Shown: positions 1 to 13,207, counted from the stretch's first letter. The stretch is DNA of 64,000 nucleotides from Dimorphilus gyrociliatus (GCA_904063045.1 CAJFCJ010000055.1:8802-72801), one strand, 5' to 3'. Numbers and translations are program-made. The notes: generated by a model from the sequence alone, not told the origin.

Positions 1-92
1 CCTTTGTAAGAATCTTATTCATAGGAAATGCACAGGTATGTAACTCTTTAATCAGCTTTCATGTAATTATATTTTTTAACATATTCTTATAG

Positions 93-1835
93 AAACACAT
101 AACATACCAATTTGCAAACCTTGTAACAAAAGAAAATGTACTGTCATGCTCAAGAAGTTAACTAATCTGGAAATTCATCAATTCAAAGTAAATTCTGAAG
201 AAAGCTTTATTGATGAAAGAAATAAGATTGCTGCAGTTGAGGAATCAATATTGGAGGATGAAAATCATGTTCTTTCAGAATGCCAATCAATGGACCTAGA
301 CTCTTTGGAGGAAGTTGAAGAGAATGCTGAAGAATATTGTGAATCATCCACAAAAAGTGATTTTGAGATTGTAAAAGGAGGAAGTAGAAAGGGACATGAC
401 ATTTTACTGAATGATGGATATTCTTTTGTTGTTAAACATAAAACACCATCAAGTACTATTTGGGTGTGCAGTGTGAGAAGTAAGAAGAAAAGATGTGTGG
501 CCAGAATAAGACAAAATGGAAATTTATTTCTCAAAGGCAATTTGGAACATAATCACAACAGAAAAAAGAATTTAGAAGTGGATATTAAAGTGAAAACAGA
601 TTTGAAAATTGTTTGCAGAAGTGATAATCAAACATCTGGAAGAAGCATTGCTGAAAAAGTTCTTCTATCCTATGAACCCAATGCAACTTGTCTTCCTGAT
701 ATCAACTATTTGAAGAGAATGGCAAACTCAAATAGACAAAAGTTTAGGCCAGTGGAACCTAAAGTGTACAACTTTAATTTAGATGAAACATTTTTGCCTG
801 ATGAATTTTTGCAGAAAGATATTTGTGAAAATGGAGAAAGAATTTTAATCTTTGCAACAAACCATCAGCTGAATTTATTATCAAAATCCAACTGTTGGTA
901 CATTGATGGTACTTTCAAGATTGTAAAAGAACCATTTTATCAACTTGTCACTATTCACTCATTTGTTAAGAAGAGTGGTGATATGAAGCAAGTTCCTCTT
1001 GTTTTTATTTTTCTGACTTCAAAGCATACCAAAGCATACTTACAAGCATTTCAAGTAAATATTTCATATTATCTCTTCAAAAGTGATGATAAATAAAGTT
1101 GCTTTTTTGTAGCATATCAACAATCTTATCAATGATTTTCATCCAAAAAGAATTACAATGGATTTTGAAAAAGGACTATGGAAAGCATTATCAAAAGTAT
1201 ATCCCCTCACTGAATTTCAAGGTTGTGTATTTCATTTCACACAAGCAGTATACAGGAAAATACAAGTCAGTTACATTCAAATATATATAACATTATCTAT
1301 TAAATAACTTATATTATTGAATAGGCTCTTGGCTATGTAAAGAAATACAAAGAAAAAGGAAATGATTGGAAAGATTTCAGAAATTGATGGCTCTGCCATT
1401 CTTGCCAGCACATATTATTCAACCAACATTTGACAGCATAAATGCAGAACTTTGTGAAAAAAATAGATTTTTGGACCTGCTGCAATACTTCCAAACAAAC
1501 TGGATCAAAAATAAATTATGGAAACCAAATAACTGGTCAGTTTTTGGTTTGTCTATTAGGACCAATAATGATTGTGAAGGATGGCATCAAAGAATGAATA
1601 GTAAGCTGCCTGCTAAAGGTTCTTTTTACATGCTGGTTGATGAGCTAAAAAAGAGTCTGAGTTGATTGCAGTTTATGAGAAATTACTGTCAGAAAAAAGG
1701 ATTTACAAACATCAAAAGAAAAAGTATATTGACATCCAAAAGAAAATTTTTGATTTATGGGATGATTTCAAGTTGAACAAATTGACATCAATTGATCTAT
1801 TAATGCAGACATCCCATATCTACTCTCCAGCATAA
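93..1835 (+). pseudogene. MULE transposase with FLYWCH zinc finger, two single-base frameshifts
   Basis: DDE transposase of the Mutator-like superfamily. Exon 2 starts after the acceptor at about 92 and holds the end of a C4 zinc finger, an acidic linker, a FLYWCH DNA-binding domain (about 360-560) and the first catalytic Asp in the motif DGTF (about 905). Exon 3 (about 1113-1266) carries the second Asp (ITMDFE) and the CVFH motif. Exon 4 (about 1325-1835) carries the catalytic Glu in CEGWH and ends in SPA-stop. All three acidic residues are present. Two frameshifts in exon 4, near 1380 and 1651, are each cured by one extra A in an A-run when compared with the copy at 20983-21484. The copy may therefore be functional if these are sequencing errors. 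Confidence 0.8.
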
Positions 1836-1954
1836 ATATCATTTGTCAAGCTTTATTGTTTTTTAGTATAATATTTAGTCTTTTAAATACATACTTTTAG
1901 ATTTATAGCTAAATCTTTTATTCAAAAATTCAAAAATAAAATAAATATAAAAAT

Positions 1955-2042
1955 AGGGTGCGAACGTACCTGGGTACGTTCGCACCCGCCCAGGGTACGT
2001 TCGCACCCGGGTACGTTCACACCCAGGTACGTTCGCACCCCA
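1955..2042. repeat. Terminal palindromic array, MULE copy 1
   Basis: About five alternating-orientation copies of a 16-bp unit related to GGGTGCGAACGTACCC. The unit is nearly self-complementary, so the array can fold on itself. It sits 120 bp after the transposase stop and is GC-rich in an AT-rich background. It is probably the transposon end or the transposase binding array. Confidence 0.7.
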
Positions 2043-2888
2043 ACTCAAATAATAAATATCAATGTTAGACCAAACAGCATAGATGCTGATTTAAATTAAA
2101 CTTTAGCCTCAAAGATTTTCTTCACAGACTGATCACCTGCTGCTGTTTTCATTCTTGCAATAAAAAAATGGAATTAATATAATTGGTTATCTCTTTCATC
2201 TTGTTTCATACATGAGATGCTTTAAATATCTTTTCTAGTTTTATAAGACATTTAGCACACTAAAAATTCATTGGGTGTTTTCAACAATCCTCCTTTCTAG
2301 CTCTCAGTTTAGCCTTACATGACCTGAAAATGAAAAGTTTTCCAACCCTACAAATGCTCATAATCTTACCTTTTTTCCATATTTCATCTAAATTTAGTTC
2401 TTCCAAACGAGGAATGCACCAAATTGCTTCACCAACATTTGAAGCCATGTTTGCCTCAAGGAAATTGTCAGATAGGAAAGCAATTTCTATTTTAAAAGCA
2501 CTAAAACAAACATAAAAATAATTTATATAAGAAAATGAAAGAAATAGCCAAGCCATAGTTTATGATCTATAAACTGCATTAATCAGACATGTCTCCTCCT
2601 TATATACTGACCATTAGCTGGTTGTTTAAACTTACTTGTCTAGAACTAGAAGCTCATTTTATTTAAATTGCATTAACTAAGATTATTTCTTCTCATATGG
2701 TGCAGGTACTTTGATTTTAAGTACTTTAACTGTAATAATTGAAATTATAGGCCAAGAGTGATTAGCTAATGTTGGCCATTGTTTTACATAGGTAAGTCTA
2801 CTGAATAGGCTTAATTTGTATAAATAAAAAATAAATAATAAGAGTGAGAAAGAGAGATAGAGATTATAATAATTGTCTGCTAATGGGA
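2043..2888. other. Non-coding stretch with an LTR fragment
   Basis: No convincing gene. Positions about 2565-2665 match part of LTR family B, including the GTTTAAAC-centred block seen at 6360-6400 and 28755-28790. Short open frames on both strands lack family signatures or splice context. Confidence 0.5.
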
Positions 2889-4598
2889 CCTAGACAAAAT
2901 GTCCCCTTGACAGATTGTCTCTTGAACTAGAAAAGTGAAATAATTTCTTTGTTGTACTAAATAATGTTTTATTGAATTGCTAATTAAATATTAATATAAA
3001 AAGTGTTTCAAACTATTTTAAATGTACTTAAAATTAGAATTATTTAGTTTGAAAAAAAAGTACTATTTCACAGGAAGTCTTGTCCACTTCCTATTTTTGA
3101 TGCCTGGTAGCCATCTTTTTTTACTACAATTATTATTCTTGATGCTGTAACCAAAAGGTGGTTTTGGTATAGATATTTCATCAAAGACTTTCATACTCCC
3201 AAGGTATTTATTTAAAAAAAGTAAGTTGTTTACTTAATCTTTATTTGGGCATTGTGTCATGTCCACTTTCTAATTTTTCATCAAGGTGATGGCTCCTTAC
3301 TGTCAAATGTGTAAATATAAAATATTTGGAAGAAAATTCACAAGGAAATGCTCACTCTGCTCTCATCAGTTTAACTTTCATAAAAAATGCATTTCAAGTA
3401 ATATTCACATTTATTATTTTATCATTCCTATTTATTTCTATATATTTGCAGTGTCTGATGTAAATTTATGTTCCACCTGCACTGATATCTCTGAAAAGAA
3501 GTGCTTTGTCACATTAAATAGAAGTACCTGTTCCAGACCTACATTTGTTGAATATAACTCTTTTACTGGAGATAAAAATGGAAAAGATGAAATTGTAGGG
3601 AATGAACAAGAATTATCTGATCAGAGGAATAATGGAAACCATTCAACACATATCTCTCAAGATGATTTAATGGAAAACTCTTTTGATAACGCAAATATTC
3701 AAGAAATGGACCCTGCATTTACAATATTGGAAGGAATGAGTCAAAAAGGGAAAAATCTCCTTTTGCATGAAGGATACAGTTATACTGTAAAAGAAAAGAC
3801 TGCAAACACAGTTAAATGGACATGTAGTGTCAGAAACAAATCCATGAAGTGTCCTGCAAGAGTTTCCCAAAGAGATAATTCCTTTATCCTTGGCAAAATG
3901 AATCATATTCATGAGAGAAATAATAACCTGGAAATGGAAATAAGAATTAGACACAAATTAAAAGAAAATGGTCAGAATGATGAAACGACATCAAGAAAAC
4001 ATTTGACAGTGAATTTCCAAAATCAAATTTTGCTATTCCATCTATTGATAGCTGTTATGGACTTATTAATAGAACAAGACAGCAGTTTAATCCTAATGAA
4101 CCAGATGGCTTATACTTCACTCTTGATAAAACTTTTATTCCAGATAATTTCCTGATAAATGATATTTGCAGAGAAAATGAAAGAATAATTATATTCTCTA
4201 CACAAAGTCAAGTAAAATTACTATCTCATGGAAAGATGTGGTTTATGGATCGAACCTTTAAATGTGTTAAGGATCCATTTTATCAGCTATTTACCATTCA
4301 TGAATTTGTTAAAGAGAACAGTGAATTGAAACAAGTTTGTTTGGTCTTTGCATTTATGAGCTCAAAAACAAAGAAAGCATATAAGCTTTTGTTCCAGGTT
4401 AATTATCCTTCAATATTTTTTCTATTTTGATAACTAGACTTTTCATTTAAGTTTTTTTTTTAAATATAGTTTCTATACTTATTAAATATTTTTCACAATC
4501 ATAAATAATACAAAGACATTTTTAATTATACTCAATGAAAGATTTATCCAGGGGATGTTTTGTCCAGGGGACGTTCTATCTAGCATTCTTTTTTATTA
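2889..4598 (+). mobile_element. MULE copy 2, internally deleted
   Basis: Truncated transposase gene bracketed by candidate terminal inverted repeats: the left end near 2889 reads GACAAAATGTCCCC and its reverse-complement counterpart at about 4550-4598 carries two units of TGTCCAGGGGACGTT type. I could not find a clear target duplication. The element keeps only the first half of the transposase, so it would be non-autonomous. Confidence 0.5.
3286..4430 (+). pseudogene. MULE transposase, 5' half, C4 zinc finger + FLYWCH
   Basis: Starts with an ATG and a Cys-rich finger (CQMCKYK ... CSLCSHQF ... KKC). A small intron from about 3393 to 3450 is suggested by a GTAATA donor and a TTTGCAG acceptor, although the frame stays open through it. 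An acidic linker and a FLYWCH domain (about 3710-3920) follow. Near 4000-4160 the frame shifts repeatedly. At about 4236-4400 the catalytic segment resumes as WFMDRTFKCVKDPFYQL, where the usual DGTF is DRTF. The second and third catalytic blocks are missing. The minus-strand fragment at 57755-58085 is its closest relative in the window. Confidence 0.75.
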
Positions 4599-5070
4599 CA
4601 GTTTTTATTATTGGTAAACTATTGTGGTATAAGGATCATTTCAGCCAGTAAAATAGGTTATATAGTCATTTATATAACAAGTATAACTATAAATTTGATT
4701 TAAATTACTTCTCTCTTAGATATCAATTACAACCAACACTACAGCAACTACTACTTCTACATCTACTTAAGTAAAAGCCATTGAAAACACTTTTATATTT
4801 TTTAACCCTTGGAAATTTTTGCTAAATTCAAGAAGATCATTGTATCATTGTAAAAACCTATTACAGTATTCATTACAGTAGATGCCATTGTGCTCAGTAT
4901 TACAGATATTTTATGCATATAATTATAAATGTATTAATAAATTCTGGAAAACATTGATTACAATAAAAATTTCATAGAAAACAACATTGTAGCCCTCTTG
5001 TAGCTCCTAACCCTAACCCTCAACTCTGACTAAGGTTAAAATGTTTATTATATAAATTGCATATAGCCCA
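4599..5070. other. Intergenic, no gene seen
   Basis: AT-rich spacer between MULE copy 2 and the end of the LRR gene. A short CCTAACCCTAACCC run near 5007-5022 resembles the interior of the palindromic MITE family found elsewhere in the window. Nothing else is recognisable. Confidence 0.5.
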
Positions 5071-5073
5071 TTT

Positions 5074-5693
5074 TCACATTGTCCTTTCTTCAATTTTATA
5101 ATTGAAACCGCAATTATTTATATTCACGGCAATTAGGCGATTGCTACTACTTTGAAAATATTCTAATAAACCATCTCCAATTTGCTGTCCAAGTGAATTG
5201 TCATTCAAAAATAGATGAGTAAGAGAATATTGCTGTTGAATTGCCTCACAAAGACTAGTGCCAATATTTGAATTAAATTCACATTTTTCCAAAAAGATTT
5301 TTTTTAATAATGTACACTTATCTTTAATATTTTTAAATATACATTTTCCAATATCCGATCCAAGTGGATTTCTTGATAAATTTAAATAGACAAGTTTAGG
5401 CTGTTGGCCAATTGCTTCGCCAATAACATTACCAGTTTTCTCATCTAGACCACAATTTTCAAAATCTATTTCAACTAAGCTATTACAATGTTTTTTAATA
5501 TTTTTGAAAATGTATTGTCCAAGTGTTGAACCGAAATTGTTATTTTGTAAATTCAATACTGAGAGATAGATTTTTCCAGTAAATAATTCTCCAACAACAA
5601 GACCAACAGTAACAGAAATATTGCAGTCGTTCAAGTAAATTTCTTGAAGATTTAAACATTTATTTGTACACATACATTCGTCAGCTATATTCT
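5074..5693 (-). pseudogene. Displaced 3' end of the NACHT-LRR gene: terminal leucine-rich repeats
   Basis: About 200 codons of ribonuclease-inhibitor-type LRRs in the same style as the long LRR exon at 6548-9438: alternating NC-type and N-PLG-type repeats with the recurrent spacer IFKNIK. It ends in its own stop at 5074. The solo LTR at 5694-6600 separates it from the upstream repeats. The 6 bp TATTCT occurs on both sides of that insertion (5688-5693 and 6601-6606), and removing one copy plus the insert rejoins the two LRR blocks in frame. This was therefore the original C-terminus and is now cut off, unless the LTR is spliced out. Confidence 0.75.
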
Positions 5694-6600
5694 ACAATAG
5701 AGAAGTAGTATTGAACCAGTATTGTACTATGCAGATAGCACTGATAAAGATAAGCAGTAGTGACCTAGTTTCGCATAGGGCAGTGCATACACATTATGCA
5801 GTAATAAAACCTATTGAATTATATAAAGAATATTTGCTATTTGCAACCTAGCATTAATATTACAATTTATTAATCCATAAATTTATGATTTCGAACTAAA
5901 ACTAGTTCAATTAATTGTCAATTATGCTTAAATTCTAAGTTTAGATTATATTGACTATTCAACAGTATTGTATACACAATACTGTTCTTTTTAACATGCA
6001 TTAATCAGATATACTTCCTCCTTATATGCTGATGCTAAATTTACTAACTCAATCAATTGAATATCATTATTAAGGTAGAATATAAAAACGGTCAAATATA
6101 CAATCTACATGTTTTCTTGATTGTTGGACTTGTCCTACTAAAATTGTTACATCTTATGCAACTCTCCAACCTTCGAAATTCAACTATTATTTAGAAGAGG
6201 AAAACAATAAAAACATGACCATATTTAGAACTTTTCTTTGTCTTTAAATGTTACTTTTGTTTTTGTGAACATTGAAATTTGTGAACTATCAACCCTTAAA
6301 AGAGTATATAAACCCTACGAAATTAACAGTTGATAGTTCAGTTTTCTAACCGTCAGCTAGTTGTTTAAACTAGCTTGTTTAGAACTAGAAGCTCATTTTA
6401 CTCAATACATATTCTTTGGACGAAATACTGGTGTTTTGTTAATCAATTTCTACCGAAATTGCCTTTGTTAGACTATTTGTGGACGAACTTTAAAGGTTCT
6501 ATTTGGACCAGTACTTTGGCAAGTTGGTAAATGATTGGAAAGGACGATTACAGTTGTGACGAACCAGAAATTCCTACAATTACAATACAACAAAGTACAT
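5694..6600 (+). mobile_element. Solo LTR, family B, inside the LRR exon
   Basis: A 907-bp insertion with a TATATAAA promoter motif at 6305-6312, ending in a block (about 6360-6600) shared with 28740-28995 (+) and 15178-15440 (-). Its right end, AAAGTACA, matches the end of the gypsy LTR at 46253-46827, and both carry GGTTCTATTTGGACCAGTACTT-like sequence near the end. No internal retroelement genes are present, hence a solo LTR. The exact left terminus is uncertain: a TGTAC start occurs at 5723, while the direct repeat TATTCT suggests 5694. Confidence 0.7.
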
Positions 6601-9600
6601 TATTCTTAATTGTATTAAATAATTTATTTACAACGGCAGAACCTAGTGGATTTTTTTGAAAATTTAATGAAATCAATTCATTCTGTTGCCCAATTGCACC
6701 GTCTAAAACATTTTCAATATTCCAGTCGAGATTACAATTCGCCAAATCGATCTTTTTTAATTGTTTACAGTTTTCTTTAATATTTTCAAATAGACATTGG
6801 CCAACTGATGATCCTAATGGATTATTATCTAAATTCAAATAGGCAAGTCCTGATTGTTTGCCAACTGCTTCACCAAGTGTATTGCCAATATTCGAATCGA
6901 GTTTGCAATCATGTAAATATAGAAATCTGATATGTTTACAGTTTTGTTTAATATTATTAAATAGACATTTACAAATATCCGATTCAAGTGGATTATCCCC
7001 TAAATTTAGATATACCAGTTTAGTTAGTTTTCCAATTGCTTCACCGACAATATTACCAATAATTGAACCAAATTTACAATTTTCCATAAATAAAACTGCT
7101 AATTCTTTACAATAATCTTTAATACAAATAAATAAACTCTTTCCAATGGTTGAACCAAGTGGATTATTGCTTAAATTCAATATAAAAAGTCTATGTTTTC
7201 TACCAATTGCTTCGCTAATGTCATTTTTTAAACTTGAATCGAAATTACAATTATCTAAATGTAATTCTGCTATGTTTGAACAGTGTTCTCTTATACTCTT
7301 AAATAAACTCTTACCAATGATTGGACCAAGTGGATTATCTTCTAAATTTAAAACAGTCAGATTAGTTTGTTCTCTAATTGCCATACCAACAATTTCACCA
7401 GTTTCTGGACCAAAATTACAATTACCTAAATAGATTTCCTCTAATTGCCTACAATTATCCCGAATTTTTTGAAAAAGTGTCCTTCCAATTTTTGATCCTA
7501 GTTGATTAGACTCTAAATTTAAATACGTCAATCCTTTTTGTCTTCCAATTACATTACCAATAATAGAATCGCCGATTGTTGAATCAAAACAGCAATTATT
7601 TAAAGATATCGACGTTAATTCTTTACAATTTTCTTTAATATTCTCGAATAGAACTCTACCAGTTTCCGTTCCCAGTGGATTATTTCCTAAATCCAATACA
7701 GAAAGTTGAGATTGTTTACCAATAGCCTCTCCAATTAAATTACCAATATTGGCGTCTAATTGACAATCACAAAGAAAAATTTCTTTTAAATTTTTGCAAC
7801 GATCTCTTATATTTTTAAATAGGTTTCTACCAGTTTCCTTTTCGAATTGGCAACATTGTAATTGAAGTTTCGTAATTGATTGTTTTATAATGGAATCAAT
7901 AAATTTCTTTGCAGTATTTCGTTGAAATTTACAAGAATTTATATCAATTGATGATAATTTATGGCAATAATTTTTTATATTTTCAAATATTGCAATTCCT
8001 CTTGTATTATCGTTAAAAGTTGTATTTTTTATATTTAAAACTTGAAGATTTTCAACAGAATTCTTATCTTTTAAAACACCATTCAAAATGTTTAATTCAT
8101 CAATAGTCATTTCTTTAAATGCGCGTATTTCTTCAATTTTTAATATATTTGTTTCAACAATCAATTGAATAATCTCGAATGGAAATTTTTTACTGTATGG
8201 AAAGATAAGAGTTCTATCATTTAGAATTGTAGTAAAATCACTCAATAATTCATTAATAAAATTGAGATTGAATTTTTCACTGTTCAAAATATCATTCAAG
8301 TGAATATTTTGATTGATAATAATAGATTGATTATCAAGTGAATTTAGAATAAATAATTTCTTGAATCTTTTCACTTCAAGACAAATTTCAATGATATTTT
8401 GAATTTGAAATGAACAATTATGAATATATAATTCTCTTGGATTATCTCTATTCCTTTCATTAAATTGTTTAAAGAAGTAGAGAAGAGAAATTGAATTAAA
8501 ATGATTATGTGAAATATATAATTTTTTCAACATTGAAAATTGATTTATATATTCTCCAAACATTTTTAAATGGCGTCCATTCAAACAACAATTCATCAGT
8601 AATAATTCTTCGACATTTCTAAATGACGATGACGTTCCGTATAATTCATTCGTTAACATTGTTGGTGACATTTCAGAGAAATCAATATAAATGAATTGTT
8701 TATCATTTTTAAAAATGTTTATAATATCTTTTGAGTGTAAATTTGAACAATTCAATTTAATTGAGTACTTTTCCTTTTCATTCGATAACGATTGTTCATC
8801 TTTTAGAATACTTTTTGAAAAGTAATTATCCAATAATAGATCGCCTGGAATTATTGAATTGTATAAAAAGAGACTGTATAGGCCTTTTGTATATTTTAGA
8901 ACTTTTTTAAAGAACATCTTGATGTATTCTCTTTCCAGTGAATTTCCTCCAGAATCCAAATACTTTAACTGAAAATTTGGAGCATTTTCTATCCAACAAT
9001 TCAAATTACACTCTTCTGTATATGAAGGTGTTTCATCTTTAATATGCGGAAGTGATAATTCCAATAATGACATCATTAATACTTCCGGTAAGAATGAATG
9101 TTGTTTATCGGCTAGAACGTTTCCTTTTATATCTAGAATTTTTACCATTGGATGGTTATTCAAAAATTCTATTAGCGTAGTTGATTCCAGTTGAGCATTG
9201 CAGTTGGCTATTTGTAAGCATGTTATATTTGAATAATTTTCATTCAAGATCTCAATTGGGTCACAGCCATTAAGATTATTTGTCGAATAATTCAATGAAG
9301 TATAATTACACTGAGAATTTTTAAGAAACTTTAAAAATTCAGTAGGCGTATCCAAACCGGAAATGCATTGCGATAGATTAATATATTTTAAATATGAGTT
9401 AGTTTTCATCATATTAAAGAGTTTTTCTATATCATCATCTAAAAAAAGAATGAATGAATAAATTAATTTTTTCAAATTGTTATCAACAGTATTTTTTTTT
9501 ACTCTTTCAACTTACTTGAAAGTTGATTTTGTGATAAATTCAATCTTATCAATTCCGGAAGTTGTATAAAAGAAAAAATTGATTGTATTCCACCACTTAG

Positions 9601-11521
9601 ATTACAATTTATTAAATTTAATTCATGTAACGATTTGGATGTAATGTCGTATTTTAATAATTCAATATTCATATCGAAACTGATATTTGTGACGCTCAAT
9701 ACACTTAACGCCTTCATATTTGATATTAAAACTAAAAGATAACGAATAGAAATGAACTGTTGAATACCATTGAATAGTTTTAAAACTTGTAGTTTATGGT
9801 GTAAATGCTTCACAACATTCTGAACAAAATGGTGGAATGAAAATGATACATAATTTAAATGTATTTCCTTTATATTACATTGATAACTATCTATAATTGT
9901 AAGGAAATAGGCAGTATCTAATTCGACAGCCTCCAATTTGATTAGGTCACGTGACTCTTCATTTCTAATAACTCGAATAATATTTTCGTCAATTTTTAAA
10001 ATTTCAAGGATATTTTTATGATTTTCAATAATTTTTGAAAAAATTTCATTATTTTCTTCTTTAATATAATTAAAGGCGTTTTTTAATAATAATAAAACTT
10101 TTGAATCGTTAAAGGCGTCACTAAATTGTTGACTATAGGTGGCGTCTTTATAGTTTTGAATTATATATTTGGCGCAAAGGTACTCTTGAAAGAGAAAATG
10201 AATAAAAGTTAATTCATTATTGTTTGTCATAGTTGATCTTTTACAAACAGGAATTAGAATACCACCAATAGAGAATGTTTTTTTTATAAAATCATCATTT
10301 TCCAACATTTTCTCACCGCATAAATTCGAAAAAGCAATTTTTGCGGAACGTTTTAAAATAATTTTAAAAGTTTCACTTTCCGAATTGATACCTTTTTTTT
10401 GAAGAAGAATTTTTATTACATCTTCGTATATTGAATATTGATTGGATGTCATCTTTGACCTTTCCTCTTCCCATATACCAGCAACTAGACAGGCTATTAA
10501 TGGCCTATTACATAATTTCAATAAATCTTTCTTCTTATCTTTTAAAAATTGAATTAATTGATTAGATTCATTTTCTTTAATTTCTAAATGAAAATATTCA
10601 ACTGAATTCAAATGATTTTCTTGAAAAAAATTGGAGAAATAATTCATTAATTGATATTCTTTGAATCCTTCAATATTGTAGACGTAATCGAATGTATCAA
10701 TAACCTCCTTTACTTTCCAACTTCTAGACCAAACAATCACGTGATAATTATCTATTTTCGTTCTATTTTTTATTATATTAGAGAAAATTGAACATTCTAC
10801 TTTCAGTTCATCGGCTCCGTCCAAAAGAAGGAGGAACTTTTCATTTTTGAAATGATTTAATAAATGTCCACTTACTGAAGAGTTTTTATTGAAATTAAAT
10901 TCGGCTAAGGTACTTTGTAAACAATTTCCATCTTGAAAATTTTGACTAAGATTGACGTAGAGAAGAAGATATTCTTTTAAAAAGTCTCTACCATGAGCCC
11001 AATTAAGTAAAATTTTCATAGCGTGATAGGTTTTACCCATTCCGGCGTCTCCTCTTACCAATATTCTTGTGTTTTCTCTATTGAGTATCATATTCAAATT
11101 TTGTACATTATTCAAATCTTCTTGATTAGACGCCAAATTTTTTAAAGACTTTAAACTTATTTGCGAAAAAATATTATTAAAATTAACTATAGCGTTACTT
11201 TTTTGCCAAAAATCAAATTTTCTTACAGTTTTAAACTCTTCCATTATGTAGTTTTTTCTGATTTCTTGTAAACTCTTCCAAGTATTTTCTATTACTGTTG
11301 AAAGTTTCATATATTTTGTCTCTTTCATATTTCTTAATAGAATAATAAAATCAAATGTATTCATATATTGAATTACATTTGTAAAAGCCATTTGAAAAGT
11401 AGAAGCTTCCTTTAAATATCCAGCTCCTCTTAGATGATTACTAAGAATTTGAACATTATCTTCGAAACAGTTTCTTATTCTCTCAAAATGATATTTTAAC
11501 AAATGATTCTCCTCCTCTAGA
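6548..11521 (-). CDS. NLR-type immune sensor: death-fold-like N-terminus, NACHT ATPase, ribonuclease-inhibitor LRRs
   Basis: Animal NOD-like receptor; the family senses microbial or stress ligands in the cytosol and oligomerises through its NACHT domain. The first large exon is 9516-11521, the intron 9439-9515 (77 bp, GTAAGT donor, T-rich AG acceptor), the LRR exon 6548-9438; the phases match (1+2). The exon starts after an AG acceptor at about 11522, so no ATG is expected there. Counting from the Leu codon at 11502, residues 10-80 form a helical CARD/death-like segment, Walker A is GDAGMGKT (about 151-158) and Walker B is LLLLDGADEL (about 224-233). The NACHT C-terminal helices come next. 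The LRR exon has degenerate repeats first and then some 18 regular 28-29-residue repeats. No frameshift is seen. The reading frame now runs about 18 codons into the inserted LTR and stops at 6548, losing the last repeats. Confidence 0.85.
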
Positions 11522-11592
11522 CTATTATGATAATTAGATAAAAAATATTGATCACGTGATAATGTTATAAATAATTTTTAAAAAAGTCTTAC

Positions 11593-11705
11593 CTCATTTT
11601 TGAAACTGCTCAGTGTTTCAAATAGATCAACGTAGCACTGATTTTTGAATAATATAGCCAAGTGATTGCAACAGAAATCAAAATAGTTTTGTATGAATAT
11701 TTTGA
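11593..11705 (-). CDS. Possible upstream coding exon of the NLR gene
   Basis: A GAG|GTAAGA donor at 11592 pairs well with the acceptor at 11522, giving an intron of about 70 bp. The frame upstream of the donor stays open for at least 30 codons and ends DLFETLSSFKNE, a plausible helical addition to the N-terminal domain. I see no convincing start codon, so a further 5' exon is likely. Confidence 0.4.
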
Positions 11706-13111
11706 ATAAATATTAATCCTCTTAACACCAATTATTTCACAATAGTTCTTAAAGAAATGGCAAAAAATAGATTGAATTCTCTATTTACTGTACAAATATC
11801 ATTTTTCTTTTATTTTCACTTTTTTTTTTACTATTCAAGTATTTTTTCTGATTGTATCCAAATGTCATGGTGTGATCTGTTTTACAAAGAATAAGAAGAC
11901 AAATATCACTTGAGAAGGTTCAAGTTTATTCATAATTTTATTGATACTATTAACTTTGATATTGATTATAATAATACTTATTATAGTTATAGGTTAATAG
12001 TATACAATTATACAACACTGTTGAATGTTCAAAAGATGATTTAAGTACTTTAAAAAGTTCTTGTTACTATTAATAATGAGTAATATGTCAAGGTCGTGAA
12101 AATGGGACAATGTCTACCTTAGTATCATAGCTATAATAGTGTTGACTGACCTCATCAATATCAACAGGGCTATGTCTTTAACATTCATGAATGTTTATTC
12201 ATAGTAAAAAGAATTTATGTATTTTTATCCTCAGACTGTTTCGGGAACCTAATTTCTACACAATTATATTTAACTCCTGTGTGAAATCGTGATAAAAATC
12301 CAGCATCCAAACACTAAACGGCCTATCAAACAGATTGTCAGGTTAATTAGAATTGAAAAAGAATTTCAATATCTGATCACATAACCAAATCCTATTTATA
12401 ACCAGTAGAAAGTCATTCACAGCAGAGATAATAACTGTTATTGCCACATATTTTTTCATAATTAATAAGTGTATGTAATTTATACAAACACTGGCGCCAT
12501 CTGCTTTTCAAAAAATGCATATAAAACAATTAAAAAACACCCACTATTCATTTTGTTCATAAAATGTTTCAAAATTGTTTAACTATCTTTATTATCACTC
12601 TATTAAATTTTAAATCAACATATTTAAGTTTGTAATGTTTACTTAAAATGATTTCTATATTCTTTTTAAATTTTTTTGAAAACTTCCTGTTCCTACTCAG
12701 GGAGAGATGTTATAAAGATTATTGGCAATCCTAAAGCAATGAATACAAGTGCTGGAGATACATTTTGTAAAACTATCTGTGATAAATTAACAGAATGTTC
12801 GTATACCAGTTTTCTTTTTACAAGAACAATAACAATTTTAACTTATTAATTCCATAAAAAAAATTTTCAGGTTTTTAGATACTGAAATAAGTTTATGCAA
12901 ATCCTATAAAAATATAAGACAATCTTCAAATTTCAATACTTTAGGTAAAAATTTTGAAAAAACAATGCAATGTTATAAGTGAAAATTTAAATTTAGTTCT
13001 TCAATTTAACAATTTACTACATCTAAAAGCTAATAATCCAATCATAAGTAAGAATAACTTTAATTTTATGCTTGAATGCAATTTTTAATTTAATTTTTTT
13101 TAGGTAGAAAA
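11706..13111. other. Long AT-rich spacer upstream of the NLR gene
   Basis: No gene, array or known repeat recognised. It should contain the NLR promoter, but I cannot identify a convincing TATA box or initiator. Confidence 0.5.
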
Positions 13112-13207
13112 CAGTCAAAGTGTCTATTTCCTGCAAAATAGAGTTCTTTCTAAAGTTGCACCATTATAATTCCTGCGAAATAGAAGTATTTCTATAGTTG
13201 CACCAGT

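Larger units (their letters stand above)
1..2042 (+). mobile_element. MULE-type DNA transposon, copy 1 (5' end outside window)
   Basis: The right part of a Mutator-like element: a four-exon transposase reading rightwards, then about 120 bp of AT-rich sequence, then a tandem palindromic array at 1955-2042 that is probably its right terminus. The left terminus and most of the first exon lie before base 1. The assignment rests on FLYWCH and MULE transposase similarity and on the layout of the complete copy at 18984-21649, which has the same exon order and the same kind of terminal array. The array unit differs completely from that of the other copies, so this is a separate family. The array being the true terminus is an inference. 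Confidence 0.75.

Noticed and set aside
1955-2042. Terminator or CRISPR from the palindromic GGGTGCGAACGTACCC units
   Set aside because: Alternating orientation, no unique spacers, placed at the end of a MULE. Better explained as its terminal array.
5074-5673. Separate small LRR gene
   Set aside because: It starts mid-repeat and rejoins the upstream LRR exon in frame when the LTR and one TATTCT copy are removed.
6858-7433. Plus-strand genes within the LRR exon
   Set aside because: Antisense shadows created by the periodic LRR coding sequence.
9438-9475. LRR exon translated as an independent protein starting at 9475
   Set aside because: Bases 9439-9475 are the end of a 77-bp intron; the phase fits exon 9516-11521, so it is the second part of the NLR.
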